A stretch of DNA of 64,000 bases from Chamaea fasciata (lineage: Eukaryota; Chordata; Aves; Passeriformes; Sylviidae). The stretch is from contig JARCOQ010000014.1 in assembly GCA_029207755.1 (NCBI GenBank), forward strand, positions 20,349,910 to 20,413,909. Direction: 5' to 3'. The first letter of the stretch is position 1; every line of letters begins with the position of its first letter. The translations under genes were made by a program, and so were the position numbers. This document shows, piece by piece, positions 1-14,000 of this stretch. The notes under the pieces are model-generated. The model ran no database searches and was not told the origin of the DNA. It saw nothing but the letters and a program-made list of their open reading frames with translations.

Positions 1-67
1 ACAGAGCTCTGTGCAGGAGCTGTGGGTCTCTTCTGTGGGAAGCTAAACTCACCCCCTGAAGTTCCTA
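1..67 (+). repeat. Truncated satellite monomer at window start
   Basis: The last third of a B-type monomer, from the ACAGAGCTCTGTG block to the next marker C monomer. The array clearly continues upstream of the window. Confidence 0.9.
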
Positions 68-2540
68 ATGTCAGGTTGTAGGAGACATTGGGCACTCGCA
101 GGACAGTTAGGGTTCCAGCTTCTGGGAGCTTGGCTATGGGAGAAGTGCAGCAGTGTTCAGAATTCTAAGTGGCAGAAGCCCACTTCCGGGCACAGACCTC
201 TGTGCAGGAACAGTGGCTCTCTTCTGTGGGAAGCTATACTCACCCCCTAAGTTCCTAATGGCAGGTTTTAGGAGACATTGGGCACTCCAAGGACAGTTAG
301 CGTTCCAACTTCTTACAGCTTGGTTCTGGGAGTAATGTGCACTGTTCAGAATTCTAAGTGGCAGAAGCCCACTCCCGGGCACAGAGCTCTGTGCAGGAAC
401 TGTGGGTCTTTTCTGTGGGAAACAAAACTCCCCCCAGCAGGTTCCTGATGTCAGGCTGTAGGAGACATTTGGCGCTCCAAGGCCAGTAAGTGTTCCAGCT
501 TCTGGATGCTTGGATCTGGCAGAAGTCCTGTGCTGAACTTATTTTTATCAGTTAGCAGCGCACTCCGTGGCCGAGAGTTCTGTGCAGGAACGGTGGGTCT
601 TTTCTGTGGAAAGCTAAACTCACCCCTCCAAGTTCCTGATGTCAGTTTGCAGGGGGTGTTTGGCAGTCTAAGGGCAGCTAGGGTTTCAGCTTCATGGCAG
701 CTTGGTTGTGGGAGTAAGTACACTGTTCAGAATTCTAAGTGGCAGAAGCCCACTCCTGGACACAGAGCTCTGTGCAGGAACGGTGGGTCTTTTCTGTGGG
801 AAGCTATACTCACCGACTAAGCTCCTAATGTCAGGTTGTAGGAGACATTGGGCACTCCAAGGACACTTAGCGTTCCAGCTTCTGGGAGCTTGGATATGGG
901 AGAAGTGCAGCAGTGTTCAGAATTGTAAGTGGCAGAAGCCCACTCCCGGGCACAGAGCTCTGTGCAGGAACTGTGGGTCTCTTCTGTGGGAAACTAAACT
1001 CCCCCCAGCAGGTTCCTGATGTCAGGCTGTAGGAGACATTTGGCACTCCAAGGCCAGTAAGGGTTCCAGCTTCTGGATGCTTGGATCTGGCAGAAGTCCT
1101 GTGCTGAACTTATTTTTATCAGTTAGCAGCCCACTCCGTGGCCGAGAGTTCTGTGCAGGAACTGTGGGTCTTTTCTGTGGGAAGCAAAACTCACCCCTCT
1201 AAGTTCATGATTTCAGTTTGCAGGGGGTGTTTGGCAGTCTAAGGGCAGCTAGGGTTTCAGCTTCATGGCAGCTTGGTTGTGGGAGTAAGTACACTGTTCA
1301 GAATTCTAAGTGGCAGAAGCCCACTCCCGGGCACAGAGCTCTGTGCAGGAGCTGTGGGTCTCTTCTGTGGGAAGCTAAACTCACCCCCGGAAGTTCCTAA
1401 TGTCAGGCTGTAGGAGACATTTGGCGCTCCAAGGCCAGTTAGGGTTCCAGCTTCTGGATGCTTGGGTCTGGCAGAAGTCCTGTGCTGAACTTATTTTTAT
1501 CATGTAGCAGCCCACTCCGTGGCCGAGAGTTCTGTGAAGGAACAGTGGGTCTTTTCTGTGGGAAGCTATACTCACCGACTAAGTTCCTAATGTCAGGTTG
1601 TAGGAGACATTGGGCACTCCAAGGACAGTTAGGGTTCCAGCTTCTGACAGCTTCGTTGTGGGAGTAATGTGCACTGTTCAGAATTCTAAGTGGCAGAAGC
1701 CCACTCCGGGACACCGAGCTCTGTGCAGGAACTGTGGGTCTTTTCTGTGGGAAACTAAACTCACCCCAGCAGGTTCCTGATGTCAGGCTGTAGGAGCCAT
1801 TTGGCACTCCAAGGCCAGTAAGGGTTCCAGCTTCTGGATGCTTGGATCTGGCAGAAGTCCTGTGCTGAACTTATTTTTATCAGTTAGCAGCGCACTCCGT
1901 GGCCGAGAGTTCTGTGCAGGAACGGTGGGTCTTTTCTGTGGAAAGCTAAACTCACCCCTCCAAGTTCCTGATGTCAGTTTGCAGGGGGTGTTTGGCAGTC
2001 TAAGGGCAGCTAGGGTTTCAGCTTCATGGCAGCTTGGTTGTGGGAGTGAGTACACTGTTCAGAATTCTAAGTGGCAGAAGCCCACTCCCGGGTACAGAGC
2101 TCTGTGCAGGAACAGTGGCTCTCTTCTGTGGGAAGCTATACTCACCGACTAAGTTCCTAATGTCAGGTTGTAGGAGACATTGGGCACTCGCAGGACAGTT
2201 AGGGTTCGAGCTTTTGGATGCTTGGATCTGGCAGAAGTCCTGTGCAGAACTTATTTTTTTCAGTTCGCAGCCCACTCCGTGGCCGAGAGTTCTGTGCAGG
2301 AACGGTGGGTCTTTTCTGTGGAAAGCTAAACTCACCCCTCCAAGTTCATGATGTCAGTTTGCAGGGGGTGTTTGGCAGTCTAAGGGCAGCTAGGGTTTCA
2401 GCTTCATGGCAGCTTGGTTGTGGGAGTAAGTACACTGTTCAGAATTCTAAGTGGCAGAAGCCCACTCCGGGACACAGAGCTCTGTGCAGGAGCTGTGGGT
2501 CTCTTCTGTGGGAAGCTAAACTCACCCCCTGAAGTTCCTA
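68..2540 (+). repeat. HOR unit, 13 monomers
   Basis: Monomer order is C D' A B K A B A'' D A B A' B. Compared with the common 15-mer it lacks a D-A pair after the first A and carries the A'' variant (ATCATGTAGCAG near 1498), which is otherwise rare. Confidence 0.85.
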
Positions 2541-5392
2541 ATGTCAGGTTGTAGGAGACATTGGGCACTCGCAGGACAGTTAGGGTTCCAGCTTCTGGGA
2601 GCTTGGCTATGGGAGAAGTGCAGCAGTGTTCAGAATTCTAAGTGGCAGAAGCCCACTTCCGGGCACAGAACTCTGTGCAGGAACAGTGGCTCTCTTCTGT
2701 GGGAAGCTATACTCACCCCCTAAGTTCCTAATGGCAGGTTTTAGGAGACATTGGGCACTCCAAGGACAGTTAGCGTTCCAACTTCTTACAGCTTGGTTCT
2801 GGGAGTAATGTGCACTGTTCAGAATTCTAAGTGGCAGAAGCCCACTCCCGGGCACAGAGCTCTGTGCAGGAACTGTGGGTCTTTTCTGTGGGAAACAAAA
2901 CTCACCCCAGCAGGTTCCTGATGTCAGGCTGTAGGAGACATTTGGCGCTCCAAGGCCAGTTAGGGTTCCAGCTTCTGGATGCTTGGATCTGGCAGAAGTC
3001 CTGTGCTGAACTTATTTTTATCAGTTAGCAGCGCACTCCGTGGCCGAGAGTTCTGTGCAGGAACGGTGGGTTTTTTCTGTGGAAAGCTATACTCACCGAC
3101 TAAGTTCCTAATGTCAGGTTGTAGGAGACATTGGGCACTCCAAGGACAGTTAGGGTTCCAGCTTCTGACAGCTTGGTTGTGGGAGTAATGTGCACTGTTC
3201 AGAATTCTAAGTGGCAGAAGCCCACTCCGGGGCACAGAGCTCTGTGTAGGAATGGTGGGTCTTTTCTGTGGGAAACTAAACTCACCCCAGCAGGTTCCTG
3301 ATGTCAGGCTGTAGGAGACATTTGGCACTCCAAGGCCAGTAAGGGTTCCAGCTTCTGGATGCTTGGATCTGGCAGAAGTCCTGTGCTGAACTTATTTTTA
3401 TCAGTTAGCAGCGCACTCCGTGGCCGAGAGTTCTGTGCAGGAACGGTGGGTCTTTTCTGTGGAAAGCTAAACTCACCCCTCCAAGTTCCTGATGTCAGTT
3501 TGCAGGGGGTGTTTGGCAGTCTAAGGGCAGCTAGGGTTTCAGCTTCATGGCAGCTTGGTTGTGGGAGTAAGTACACTGTTCAGAATTCTAAGTGGCAGAA
3601 GCCCACTCCTGGACACAGAGCTCTGTGCAGGAACGGTGGGTCTTTTCTGTGGGAAGCTATACTCACCGACTAAGTTCCTAATGTCAGGTTGTAGGAGACA
3701 TTGGGCACTCGCAGGACACTTAGCGTTCCAGCTTCTGGGAGCTTGGATATGGGAGAAGTGCAGCAGTGTTCAGAATTGTAAGTGGCAGAAGCCCACTCCC
3801 GGGCACAGAGCTCTGTGCAGGAACTGTGGGTCTCTTCTGTGGGAAACTAAACTCCCCCCAGCAGGTTCCTGATGTCAGGCTGTAGGAGACATTTGGCACT
3901 CCAAGGCCAGTAAGGGTTCCAGCTTCTGGATGCTTGGATCTGGCAGAAGTCCTGTGCTGAACTTATTTTTATCAGTTAGCAGCGCACTCCGTGGCCGAGA
4001 GTTCTGTGCAGGAACGGTGGGTCTTTTCTGTGGAAAGCTAAACTCACCCCTCCAAGTTCATGATTTCAGTTTGCAGGGGGTGTTTGGCAGTCTAAGGGCA
4101 GCTAGGGTTTCAGCTTCATGGCAGCTTGGTTGTGGGAGTAAGTACACTGTTCAGAATTCTAAGTGGCAGAAGCCCACTCCCGGGTCCAGAGCTCTGTGCA
4201 GGAACAGTGGCTCTCTTCTGTGGGAAGCTATACTCACCGACTAAGTTCCTAATGTCAGGTTGTAGGAGACATTGGGCACTCCAAGGCCAGTTAGGGTTCC
4301 AGCTTCTGGATGCTTGGATTTGGCAGAAGTCCTGTGCTCAACTTATTTTTATCAGTTAGCAGCCCACTCCATGGCCGAGAGTTCTGTGCAGGAACGGTGG
4401 GTCTTTTCTGTGGGAAGCTATACTTACCGACTAAGTTCCTAATGTCAGGTTGTAGGAGACATTGGGCACTCCAAGGACAGTTAGGGTTCCAGCTTCTGAC
4501 AGCTTCGTTGTCGGAGTAATGTGCACTGTTCAGAATTCTAAGTCGCAGAAGCCCACTCCGGGACACCGAGCTCTGTGCAGGAACTGTGGGTCTTTTCTGT
4601 GGGAAACTCAACTCACCCCAGCAGGTTCCTGATGTCAGGCTGTAGGAGACATTTGGCACTCCAAGGCCAGTAAGGGTTCCAGCTTCTGGATGCTTGGATC
4701 TGGCAGAAGTCCTGTGCTGAACTTATTTTTATCAGTTAGCAGCGCACTCCGTGGCCGAGAGTTCTGTGCAGGAACGGTGGGTCTTTTCTGTGGAAAGCTA
4801 AACTCACCCCTCCAAGTTCCTGATGTCAGTTTGCAGGGGGTGTTTGGCAGTCTAAGGGCAGCTAGGGTTTCAGCTTCATGGCAGCTTGGTTGTGGGAGTG
4901 AGTACACTGTTCAGAATTCTAAGTGGCAGAAGCCCACTCCCGGGTACAGAGCTCTGTGCAGGAACAGTGGCTCTCTTCTGTGGGAAGCTATACTCACCGA
5001 CTAAGTTCCTAATGTCAGGTTGTAGGAGACATTGGGCACTCGCAGGACAGTTAGGGTTCGAGCTTTTGGATGCTTGGATCTGGCAGAAGTCCTGTGCAGA
5101 ACTTATTTTTTTCAGTTCCCAGCCCACTCCGTGGCCGAGAGTTCTGTGCAGGAACGGTGGGTCTTTTCTGTGGAAAGCTAAACTCACCCCTCCAAGTTCA
5201 TGATGTCAGTTTGCAGGGGGTGTTTGGCAGTCTAAGGGCAGCTAGGGTTTCAGCTTCATGGCAGCTTGGTTGTGGGAGTAAGTACACTGTTCAGAATTCT
5301 AAGTGGCAGAAGCCCACTCCGGGACACAGAGCTCTGTGCAGGAGCTGTGGGTCTCTTCTGTGGGAAGCTAAACTCACCCCCTGAAGTTCCTA
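2541..5392 (+). repeat. HOR unit, 15 monomers (type I)
   Basis: Order is C D' A D A B K A B A D A B A' B, 2852 bp. The next unit repeats the order with only scattered differences, for example cttcgttgtcgg at 4503 against cttcgttgtggg at 7355. Confidence 0.9.
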
Positions 5393-8243
5393 ATGTCAGG
5401 TTGTAGGAGACATTGGGCACTCGCAGGACAGTTAGGGTTCCAGCTTCTGGGAGCTTGGCTATGGGAGAAGTGCAGCAGTGTTCAGAATTCTAAGTGGCAG
5501 AAGCCCACTTCCGGGCACAGAACTCTGTGCAGGAACAGTGGCTCTCTTCTGTGGGAAGCTATACTCACCCCCTAAGTTCCTAATGGCAGGTTTTAGGAGA
5601 CATTGGGCACTCCAAGGACAGTTAGCGTTCCAACTTCTTACAGCTTGGTTCTGGGAGTAATGTGCACTGTTCAGAATTCTAAGTGGCAGAAGCCCACTCC
5701 CGGGCACAGAGCTCTGTGCAGGAACTGTGGGTCTTTTCTGTGGGAAACAAAACTCACCCCAGCAGGTTCCTGATGTCAGGCTGTAGGAGACATTTGGCGC
5801 TCCAAGGCCAGTTAGGGTTCCAGCTTCTGGATGCTTGGATCTGGCAGAAGTCCTGTGCTGAACTTATTTTTATCAGTTAGCAGCGCACTCCGTGGCCGAG
5901 AGTTCTGTGCAGGAACGGTGGGTTTTTTCTGTGGAAAGCTATACTCACCGACTAAGTTCCTAATGTCAGGTTGTAGGAGACATTGGGCACTCCAAGGACA
6001 GTTAGGGTTCCAGCTTCTGACAGCTTGGTTGTGGGAGTAATGTGCACTGTTCAGAATTCTAAGTGGCAGAAGCCCACTCCGGGGCACAGAGCTCTGTGTA
6101 GGAATGGTGGGTCTTTTCTGTGGGAAACTAAACTCACCCCAGCAGGTTCCTGATGTCAGGCTGTAGGAGACATTTGGCACTCCAAGGCCAGTAAGGGTTC
6201 CAGCTTCTGGATGCTTGGATCTGGCAGAAGTCCTGTGCTGAACTTATTTTTATCAGTTAGCAGCGCACTCCGTGGCCGAGAGTTCTGTGCAGGAACGGTG
6301 GGTCTTTTCTGTGGAAAGCTAAACTCACCCCTCCAAGTTCCTGATGTCAGTTTGCAGGGGGTGTTTGGCAGTCTAAGGGCAGCTAGGGTTTCAGCTTCAT
6401 GGCAGCTTGGTTGTGGGAGTAAGTACACTGTTCAGAATTCTAAGTGGCAGAAGCCCACTCCTGGACACAGAGCTCTGTGCAGGAACGGTGGGTCTTTTCT
6501 GTGGGAAGCTATACTCACCGACTAAGTTCCTAATGTCAGGTTGTAGGAGACATTGGGCACTCGCAGGACACTTAGCGTTCCAGCTTCTGGGAGCTTGGAT
6601 ATGGGAGAAGTGCAGCAGTGTTCAGAATTGTAAGTGGCAGAAGCCCACTCCCGGGCACAGAGCTCTGTGCAGGAACTGTGGGTCTCTTCTGTGGGAAACT
6701 AAACTCCCCCCAGCAGGTTCCTGATGTCAGGCTGTAGGAGACATTTGGCACTCCAAGGCCAGTAAGGGTTCCAGCTTCTGGATGCTTGGATCTGGCAGAA
6801 GTCCTGTGCTGAACTTATTTTTATCAGTTAGCAGCGCACTCCGTGGCCGAGAGTTCTGTGCAGGAACGGTGGGTCTTTTCTGTGGAAAGCTAAACTCACC
6901 CCTCCAAGTTCATGATTTCAGTTTGCAGGGGGTGTTTGGCAGTCTAAGGGCAGCTAGGGTTTCAGCTTCATGGCAGCTTGGTTGTGGGAGTAAGTACACT
7001 GTTCAGAATTCTAAGTGGCAGAAGCCCACTCCCGGGCACAGAGCTCTGTGCAGGAACAGTGGCTCTCTTCTGTGGGAAGCTATACTCACCGACTAAGTTC
7101 CTAATGTCAGGTTGTAGGAGACATTGGGCACTCCAAGGCCAGTTAGGGTTCCAGCTTCTGGATGCTTGGATTTGGCAGAAGTCCTGTGCTCAACTTATTT
7201 TTATCAGTTAGCAGCCCACTCCATGGCCGAGAGTTCTGTGCAGGAACGGTGGGTCTTTTCTGTGGGAAGCTATACTTACCGACTAAGTTCCTAATGTCAG
7301 GTTGTAGGAGACATTGGGCACTCCAAGGACAGTTAGGGTTCCAGCTTCTGACAGCTTCGTTGTGGGAGTAATGTGCACTGTTCAGAATTCTAAGTCGCAG
7401 AAGCCCACTCCGGGACACCGAGCTCTGTGCAGGAACTGTGGGTCTTTTCTGTGGGAAACTCAACTCACCCCAGCAGGTTCCTGATGTCAGGCTGTAGGAG
7501 ACATTTGGCACTCCAAGGCCAGTAAGGGTTCCAGCTTCTGGATGCTTGGATCTGGCAGAAGTCCTGTGCTGAACTTATTTTTATCAGTTAGCAGCGCACT
7601 CCGTGGCCGAGAGTTCTGTGCAGGAACGGTGGGTCTTTTCTGTGGAAAGCTAAACTCACCCCTCCAAGTTCCTGATGTCAGTTTGCAGGGGGTGTTTGGC
7701 AGTCTAAGGGCAGCTAGGGTTTCAGCTTCATGGCAGCTTGGTTGTGGGAGTGAGTACACTGTTCAGAATTCTAAGTGGCAGAAGCCCACTCCCGGGTACA
7801 GAGCTCTGTGCAGGAACAGTGGCTCTCTTCTGTGGGAAGCTATACTCACCGACTAAGTTCCTAATGTCAGGTTGTAGGAGACATTGGGCACTCGCAGGAC
7901 AGTTAGGGTTCGAGCTTTTGGATGCTTGGATCTGGCAGAAGTCCTGTGCAGAACTTATTTTTTTCAGTTCCCAGCCCACTCCGTGGCCGAGAGTTCTGTG
8001 CAGGAACGGTGGGTCTTTTCTGTGGAAAGCTAAACTCACCCCTCCAAGTTCATGATGTCAGTTTGCAGGGGGTGTTTGGCAGTCTAAGGGCAGCTAGGGT
8101 TTCAGCTTCATGGCAGCTTGGTTGTGGGAGTGAGTACACTGTTCAGAATTCTAAGTGGCAGAAGCCCACTCCCGGGTACAGAGCTCTGTGCAGGAACAGT
8201 GGCTCTCTTCTGTGGGAAGCTATACTCACCGACTAAGTTCCTA
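5393..8243 (+). repeat. HOR unit, 15 monomers (type I)
   Basis: Same monomer order as the unit before it. Its last B monomer (about 8100-8243) matches the B monomer two places upstream, with GAGTGAGTACAC and CCCGGGTACAG, instead of its positional counterpart. That suggests local gene conversion. Confidence 0.88.
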
Positions 8244-11096
8244 ATGTCAGGTTGTAGGAGACATTGGGCACTCGCAGGACAGTTAGGGTTCCAGCTTCTG
8301 GGAGCTTGGCTATGGGAGAAGTGCAGCAGTGTTCAGAATTCTAAGTGGCAGAAGCCCACTTCCGGGCACAGAACTCTGTGCAGGAACAGTGGCTCTCTTC
8401 TGTGGGAAGCTATACTCACCCCCTAAGTTCCTAATGGCAGGTTTTAGGAGACATTGGGCACTCCAAGGACAGTTAGCGTTCCAACTTCTTACAGCTTGGT
8501 TCTGGGAGTAATGTGCACTGTTCAGAATTCTAAGTGGCAGAAGCCCACTCCCGGGCACAGAGCTCTGTGCAGGAACTGTGGGTCTTTTCTGTGGGAAACA
8601 AAACTCACCCCAGCAGGTTCCTGATGTCAGGCTGTAGGAGACATTTGGCGCTCCAAGGCCAGTTAGGGTTCCAGCTTCTGGATGCTTGGATCTGGCAGAA
8701 GTCCTGTGCAGAACTTATTTTTATCAGTTAGCAGCGCACTCCGTGGCCGAGAGTTCTGTGCAGGAACGGTGGGTCTTTTCTGTGGAAAGCTATACTCACC
8801 GACTAAGTTCCTAATGTCAGGTTGTAGGAGACATTGGGCACTCCAAGGACAGTTAGGGTTCCAGCTTCTGACAGCTTGGTTGTGGGAGTAATGTGCACTG
8901 TTCAGAATTCTAAGTGGCAGAAGCCCACTCCTGGACACAGAGCTCTGTGCAGGAACGGTGGGTCTTTTCTGTGGGAAGCTATACTCACCGACTAAGTTCC
9001 TAATGTCAGGTTGTAGGAGACATTGGGCACTCGCAGGAAACTTAGCGTTCCAGCTTCTGGGAGCTTGGATATGGGAGAAGTGCAGCAGTGTTCAGAATTG
9101 TAAGTGGCAGAAGCCCACTCCCGGGCACAGAGCTCTGTGCAGGAGCTGTGGGTCTCTTCTGTGGGAAGCAAAACTCACCCCCCGAAGTTCCTAATGTCAG
9201 GTTGTAGGAGACATTGGGCACTCCAAGGACAGTTAGGGTTCCAGCTTCTGGGAGCTTGGCTATGGGAGAAGTGCAGCAGTGTTCAGAATTCTAAGTGGCA
9301 GAAGCCCACTCCCGGGCACAGAGCTCTGTGCAGGAACAGTGGTTCTCTTCTGTGGGAAGCTATACTCACCGACTAAGTTCCTAATGTCAGTTTGTTGGAG
9401 ACATTGGGCACTCCAAGGACAGTTAGGGTTCCAACTTCTTACAGCTTGGTTCTGGGAGTAATGTGCACTGTTCAGAATTCTAAGTGGCAGAAGCCCACTC
9501 TGGGGCAGAGGGCTCTGTGCAGGAACTGTGGGTCTTTTCTGTGGGAAAGTAAACTCACCCCAGCAGGTTCCTGATGTCAGGCTGTAGGAGACATTTGGCA
9601 CTCCAAGGCCAGTAAGGGTTCCAGCTTCTGGGAGATTGGTTATGGGAGAAGCGCAGCAGTGTTCTGAATTGCAAGTGGCAGAAGCCCACTCCCGGGCACA
9701 GAGCTCTGTGCAGGAACAGTGGCTCTCTTCTGTGGGAAGTTAAAGTCACTCCTCCAAGTTCCTGATGTCGGTTTGCAGGAGGTGTTTGGCAGTCTAAGGG
9801 CAGCTAGGGTTTCAGCTTCATGGCAGCTTGGTTGTGGCAGTAAGTACACTGTTCAGAATTCTAAGTGGCAGAAGCCCAGTCCCGGGCACAGAGCTCTGTG
9901 CAGGAACAGTGGCTCTCTTCTGTGGAAAGCTATACTCACCGACTAAGTTCCTAATGTCAGGTTGTAGGAGACATTGGGCACTCCAAGGACACTTAGCGTT
10001 CCAGCTTCTGGGAGCTTGGATATGGGAGAAGTGCAGCAGTGTTCAGAATTGTAAGTGGCAGAAGCCCACTCCCGGGCACAGAGCTCTGTGCAGGAACTGT
10101 GGGTCTCTTCTGTGGGAAACTAAACTCCCCCCAGCAGGTTCCTGATGTCAGGCTGTAGGAGACATTTGGCACTCCAAGGCCAGTAAGGGTTCCAGCTTCT
10201 GGATGCTTGGATCTGGCAGAAGTCCTGTGCTGAACTTATTTTTATCAGTTAGCAGCCCACTCCGTGGCCGAGAGTTCTGTGCAGGAACTGTGGGTCTTTT
10301 CTGTGGGAAGCAAAACTCACCCCTCCAAGTTCATGATTTCAGTTTGCAGGGGGTGTTTGGCAGTCTAAGGGCAGCTAGGGTTTCAGCTTCATGGCAGCTT
10401 GGTTGTGGGAGTAAGTACACTGTTCAGAATTCTAAGTGGCAGAAGCCCACTCCCGGGCACAGAGCTCTGTGCAGGAGCTGTGGGTCTCTTCTGTGGGAAG
10501 CTAAACTCACCCCCGGAAGTTCCTAATGTCAGGCTGTAGGAGACATTTGGCGCTCCAAGGCCAGGTAGGGTTCCAGCTTCTGGATGCTTGGGTCTGGCAG
10601 AAGTCCTGTGCTGAACTTATTTTTATCATGTAGCAGCCCACTCCGTGGCCGAGAGTTCTGTGAAGGAACAGTGGGTCTTTTCTGTGGGAAGCTATACTCA
10701 CCGACTAAGTTCCTAATGTCAGGTTGTAGGAGACATTGGGCACTCGCAGGACAGTTAGGGTTCGAGCTTTTGGATGCTTGGATCTGGCAGAAGTCCTGTG
10801 CAGAACTTATTTTTTTCAGTTCGCAGCCCACTCCGTGGCCGAGAGTTCTGTGCAGGAACGGTGGGTCTTTTCTGTGGAAAGCTAAACTCACCCCTCCAAG
10901 TTCATGATGTCAGTTTGCAGGGGGTGTTTGGCAGTCTAAGGGCAGCTAGGGTTTCAGCTTCATGGCAGCTTGGTTGTGGGAGTAAGTACACTGTTCAGAA
11001 TTCTAAGTGGCAGAAGCCCACTCCGGGACACAGAGCTCTGTGCAGGAGCTGTGGGTCTCTTCTGTGGGAAGCTAAACTCACCCCCTGAAGTTCCTA
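8244..11096 (+). repeat. HOR unit, 15 monomers (type II)
   Basis: Same monomer count as type I but a different order: C D' A D K C D' C'' B' K A B A'' A' B. It brings in the rare C'' (near 9630) and B' (near 9765) monomers. It is repeated almost unchanged at 27827. Confidence 0.85.
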
Positions 11097-14000
11097 ATGT
11101 CAGGTTGTAGGAGACATTGGGCACTCGCAGGACAGTTAGGGTTCCAGCTTCTGGGAGCTTGGCTATGGGAGAAGTGCAGCAGTGTTCAGAATTCTAAGTG
11201 GCAGAAGCCCACTTCCGGGCACAGAACTCTGTGCAGGAACAGTGGCTCTCTTCTGTGGGAAGCTATACTCACCCCCTAAGTTCCTAATGGCAGGTTTTAG
11301 GAGACATTGGGCACTCCAAGGACAGTTAGCGTTCCAACTTCTTACAGCTTGGTTCTGGGAGTAATGTGCACTGTTCAGAATTCTAAGTGGCAGAAGCCCA
11401 CTCCCGGGCACAGAGCTCTGTGCAGGAACTGTGGGTCTTTTCTGTGGGAAACAAAACTCACCCCAGCAGGTTCCTGATGTCAGGCTGTAGGAGACATTTG
11501 GCGCTCCAAGGCCAGTAAGGGTTCCAGCTTCTGGATGCTTGGATCTGGCAGAAGTCCTGTGCTGAACTTATTTTTATCAGTTAGCAGCGCACTCCGTGGC
11601 CGAGAGTTCTGTGCAGGAACGGTGGGTTTTTTCTGTGGAAAGCTATACTCACCGACTAAGTTCCTAATGTCAGGTTGTAGGAGACATTGGGCACTCCAAG
11701 GACAGTTAGGGTTCCAGCTTCTGACAGCTTGGTTGTGGGAGTAATGTGCACTGTTCAGAATTCTAAGTGGCAGAAGCCCACTCCGGGGCACAGAGCTCTG
11801 TGTAGGAATGGTGGGTCTTTTCTGTGGGAAACTATACTCACCGACTAAGTTCCTAATGTCAGGTTGTAGGAGACATTGGGCACTCGCAGGACACTTAGCG
11901 TTCCAGCTTCTGGGAGCTTGGATATGGGAGAAGTGCAGCAGTGTTCAGAATTGTAAGTGGCAGAAGCCCACTCCCGGGCACAGAGCTCTGTGCAGGAACT
12001 GTGGGTCTCTTCTGTGGGAAACTAAACTCCCCCCAGCAGGTTCCTGATGTCAGGCTGTAGGAGACATTTGGCACTCCAAGGCCAGTAAGGGTTCCAGCTT
12101 CTGGATGCTTGGATCTGGCAGAAGTCCTGTGCTGAACTTATTTTTATCAGTTAGCAGCCCACTCCGTGGCCGAGAGTTCTGTGCAGGAACATTGGCTCTC
12201 TTCTGTGGGAAGCTAAACTCACCCCTCCAAGTTCCTGATGTCAGTTTGCAGGGGGTGTTTGGCAGTCTAAGGGCAGCTAGGGTTTCAGCTTCATGGCAGC
12301 TTGGTTGTGGGAGTGAGTACACTGTTCAGAATTCTAAGTGGCAGAAGCCCACTCCGGGGCACAGAGCTCTGTGCAGGAACGGTGGATCTCTTCTGTGGGA
12401 AGTTAAAGTCACTCCTCCAAGTTCCTGTTGTCGGTTTGCAGGAGGTGTTTGGCAGTCTAAGGGCAGCTAGGGTTTCAGCTTCATGGCAGCTTGGTTGTGG
12501 CAGTAAGTACACTGTTCAGAATTCTAAGTGGCAGAAGCCCAGTCCCGGGCACAGAGCTCTGTGCAGGAACAGTGGCTCTCTTCTGTGGGAAGCTATACTC
12601 ACCGACTAAGTTCCTAATGTCAGGCTGTAGGAGACATTGGGCACTCCAAGGCCAGTAAGGGTTCCAGCTTCTGGATGCTTGGATCTGGCAGAAGTCCTGT
12701 GCTGAACTTATTTTTATCAGTTAGCAGCCCACTCCGTGGCCGAGAGTTCTGTGCAGGAACTGTGGGTCTTTTCTGTGGGAAGCAAAACTCACCCCTCCAA
12801 GTTCCTGATGTCAGTTTGCAGGGGGTGTTTGGCAGTCTAAGGGCAGCTAGGGTTTCAGCTTCATGGCAGCTTGGTTGTGGGAGTAAGTACACTGTTCAGA
12901 ATTCTAAGTGGCAGAAGCCCAGTCCCGGGCACAGAGCTCTGTGCAGGAACAGTGGCTCTCTTCTGTGGGAAGCTATACTCACCGACTAAGTTCGTGATGT
13001 CAGGCTGTAGGAGACATTTGGCGCTCCAAGGCCAGTTAGGGTTCCAGCTTCTGGATGCTTGGATCTGGCAGAAGTCCTGTGCTGAACTTATTTTTATCAG
13101 TTAGCAGCGCACTCCGTGGCCGAGAGTTCTGTGCAGGAACGGTGGGTCTTTTCTGTGGAAAGCTAAACTCACCCCTCCAAGTTCCTGATGTCAGTTTGCA
13201 GGGGGTGTTTGGCAGTCTAAGGGCAGCTAGGGTTTCAGCTTCCTGGCAGCTTGGTTGTGGGAGTGAGTACACTGTTCAGAATTCTAAGTGGCAGAAGCCC
13301 ACTCCCGGGTACAGAGCTCTGTGCAGGAACAGTGGCTCTCTTCTGTGGGAAGCTATACTCACCGACTAAGTTCGTGATGTCAGGCTGTAGGAGACATTTG
13401 GCGCTCCAAGGCCAGTTAGGGTTCCAGCTTCTGGATGCTTGGATCTGGCAGAAGTCCTGTGCTGAACTTATTTTTATCAGTTAGCAGCGCACTCCGTGGC
13501 CGAGAGTTCTGTGCAGGAACGGTGGGTCTTTTCTGTGGAAAGCTAAACTCACCCCTCCAAGTTCCTGATGTCAGTTTGCAGGGGGTGTTTGGCAGTCTAA
13601 GGGCAGCTAGGGTTTCAGCTTCCTGGCAGCTTGGTTGTGGGAGTGAGTACACTGTTCAGAATTCTAAGTGGCAGAAGCCCACTCCCGGGTCCAGAGCTCT
13701 GTGCAGGAACAGTGGCTCTCTTCTGTGGGAAGCTATACTCACCGACTAAGTTCCTAATGTCAGGTTGTAGGAGACATTGGGCACTCGCAGGACAGTTAGG
13801 GTTCGAGCTTTTGGATGCTTGGATCTGGCAGAAGTCCTGTGCAGAACTTATTTTTTTCAGTTCGCAGCCCACTCCGTGGCCGAGAGTTCTGTGCAGGAAC
13901 GGTGGGTCTTTTCTGTGGAAAGCTAAACTCACCCCTCCAAGTTCATGATGTCAGTTTGCAGGGGGTGTTTGGCAGTCTAAGGGCAGCTAGGGTTTCAGCT

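Noticed and set aside
1621..1670. CENP-B box candidate around CTTCGTTGTGGGAG in some D monomers
   Set aside because: Only the TTCG half fits NTTCGNNNNANNCGGGN; the A and CGGG positions fail, and most monomers lack even TTCG.
2200..2225. RNA polymerase III B box from GGGTTCGAGC in A' monomers
   Set aside because: The last conserved C of GWTCRANNC is a T and no A box lies at the right distance. It is a single substitution from GGTTCCAGC in other monomers.
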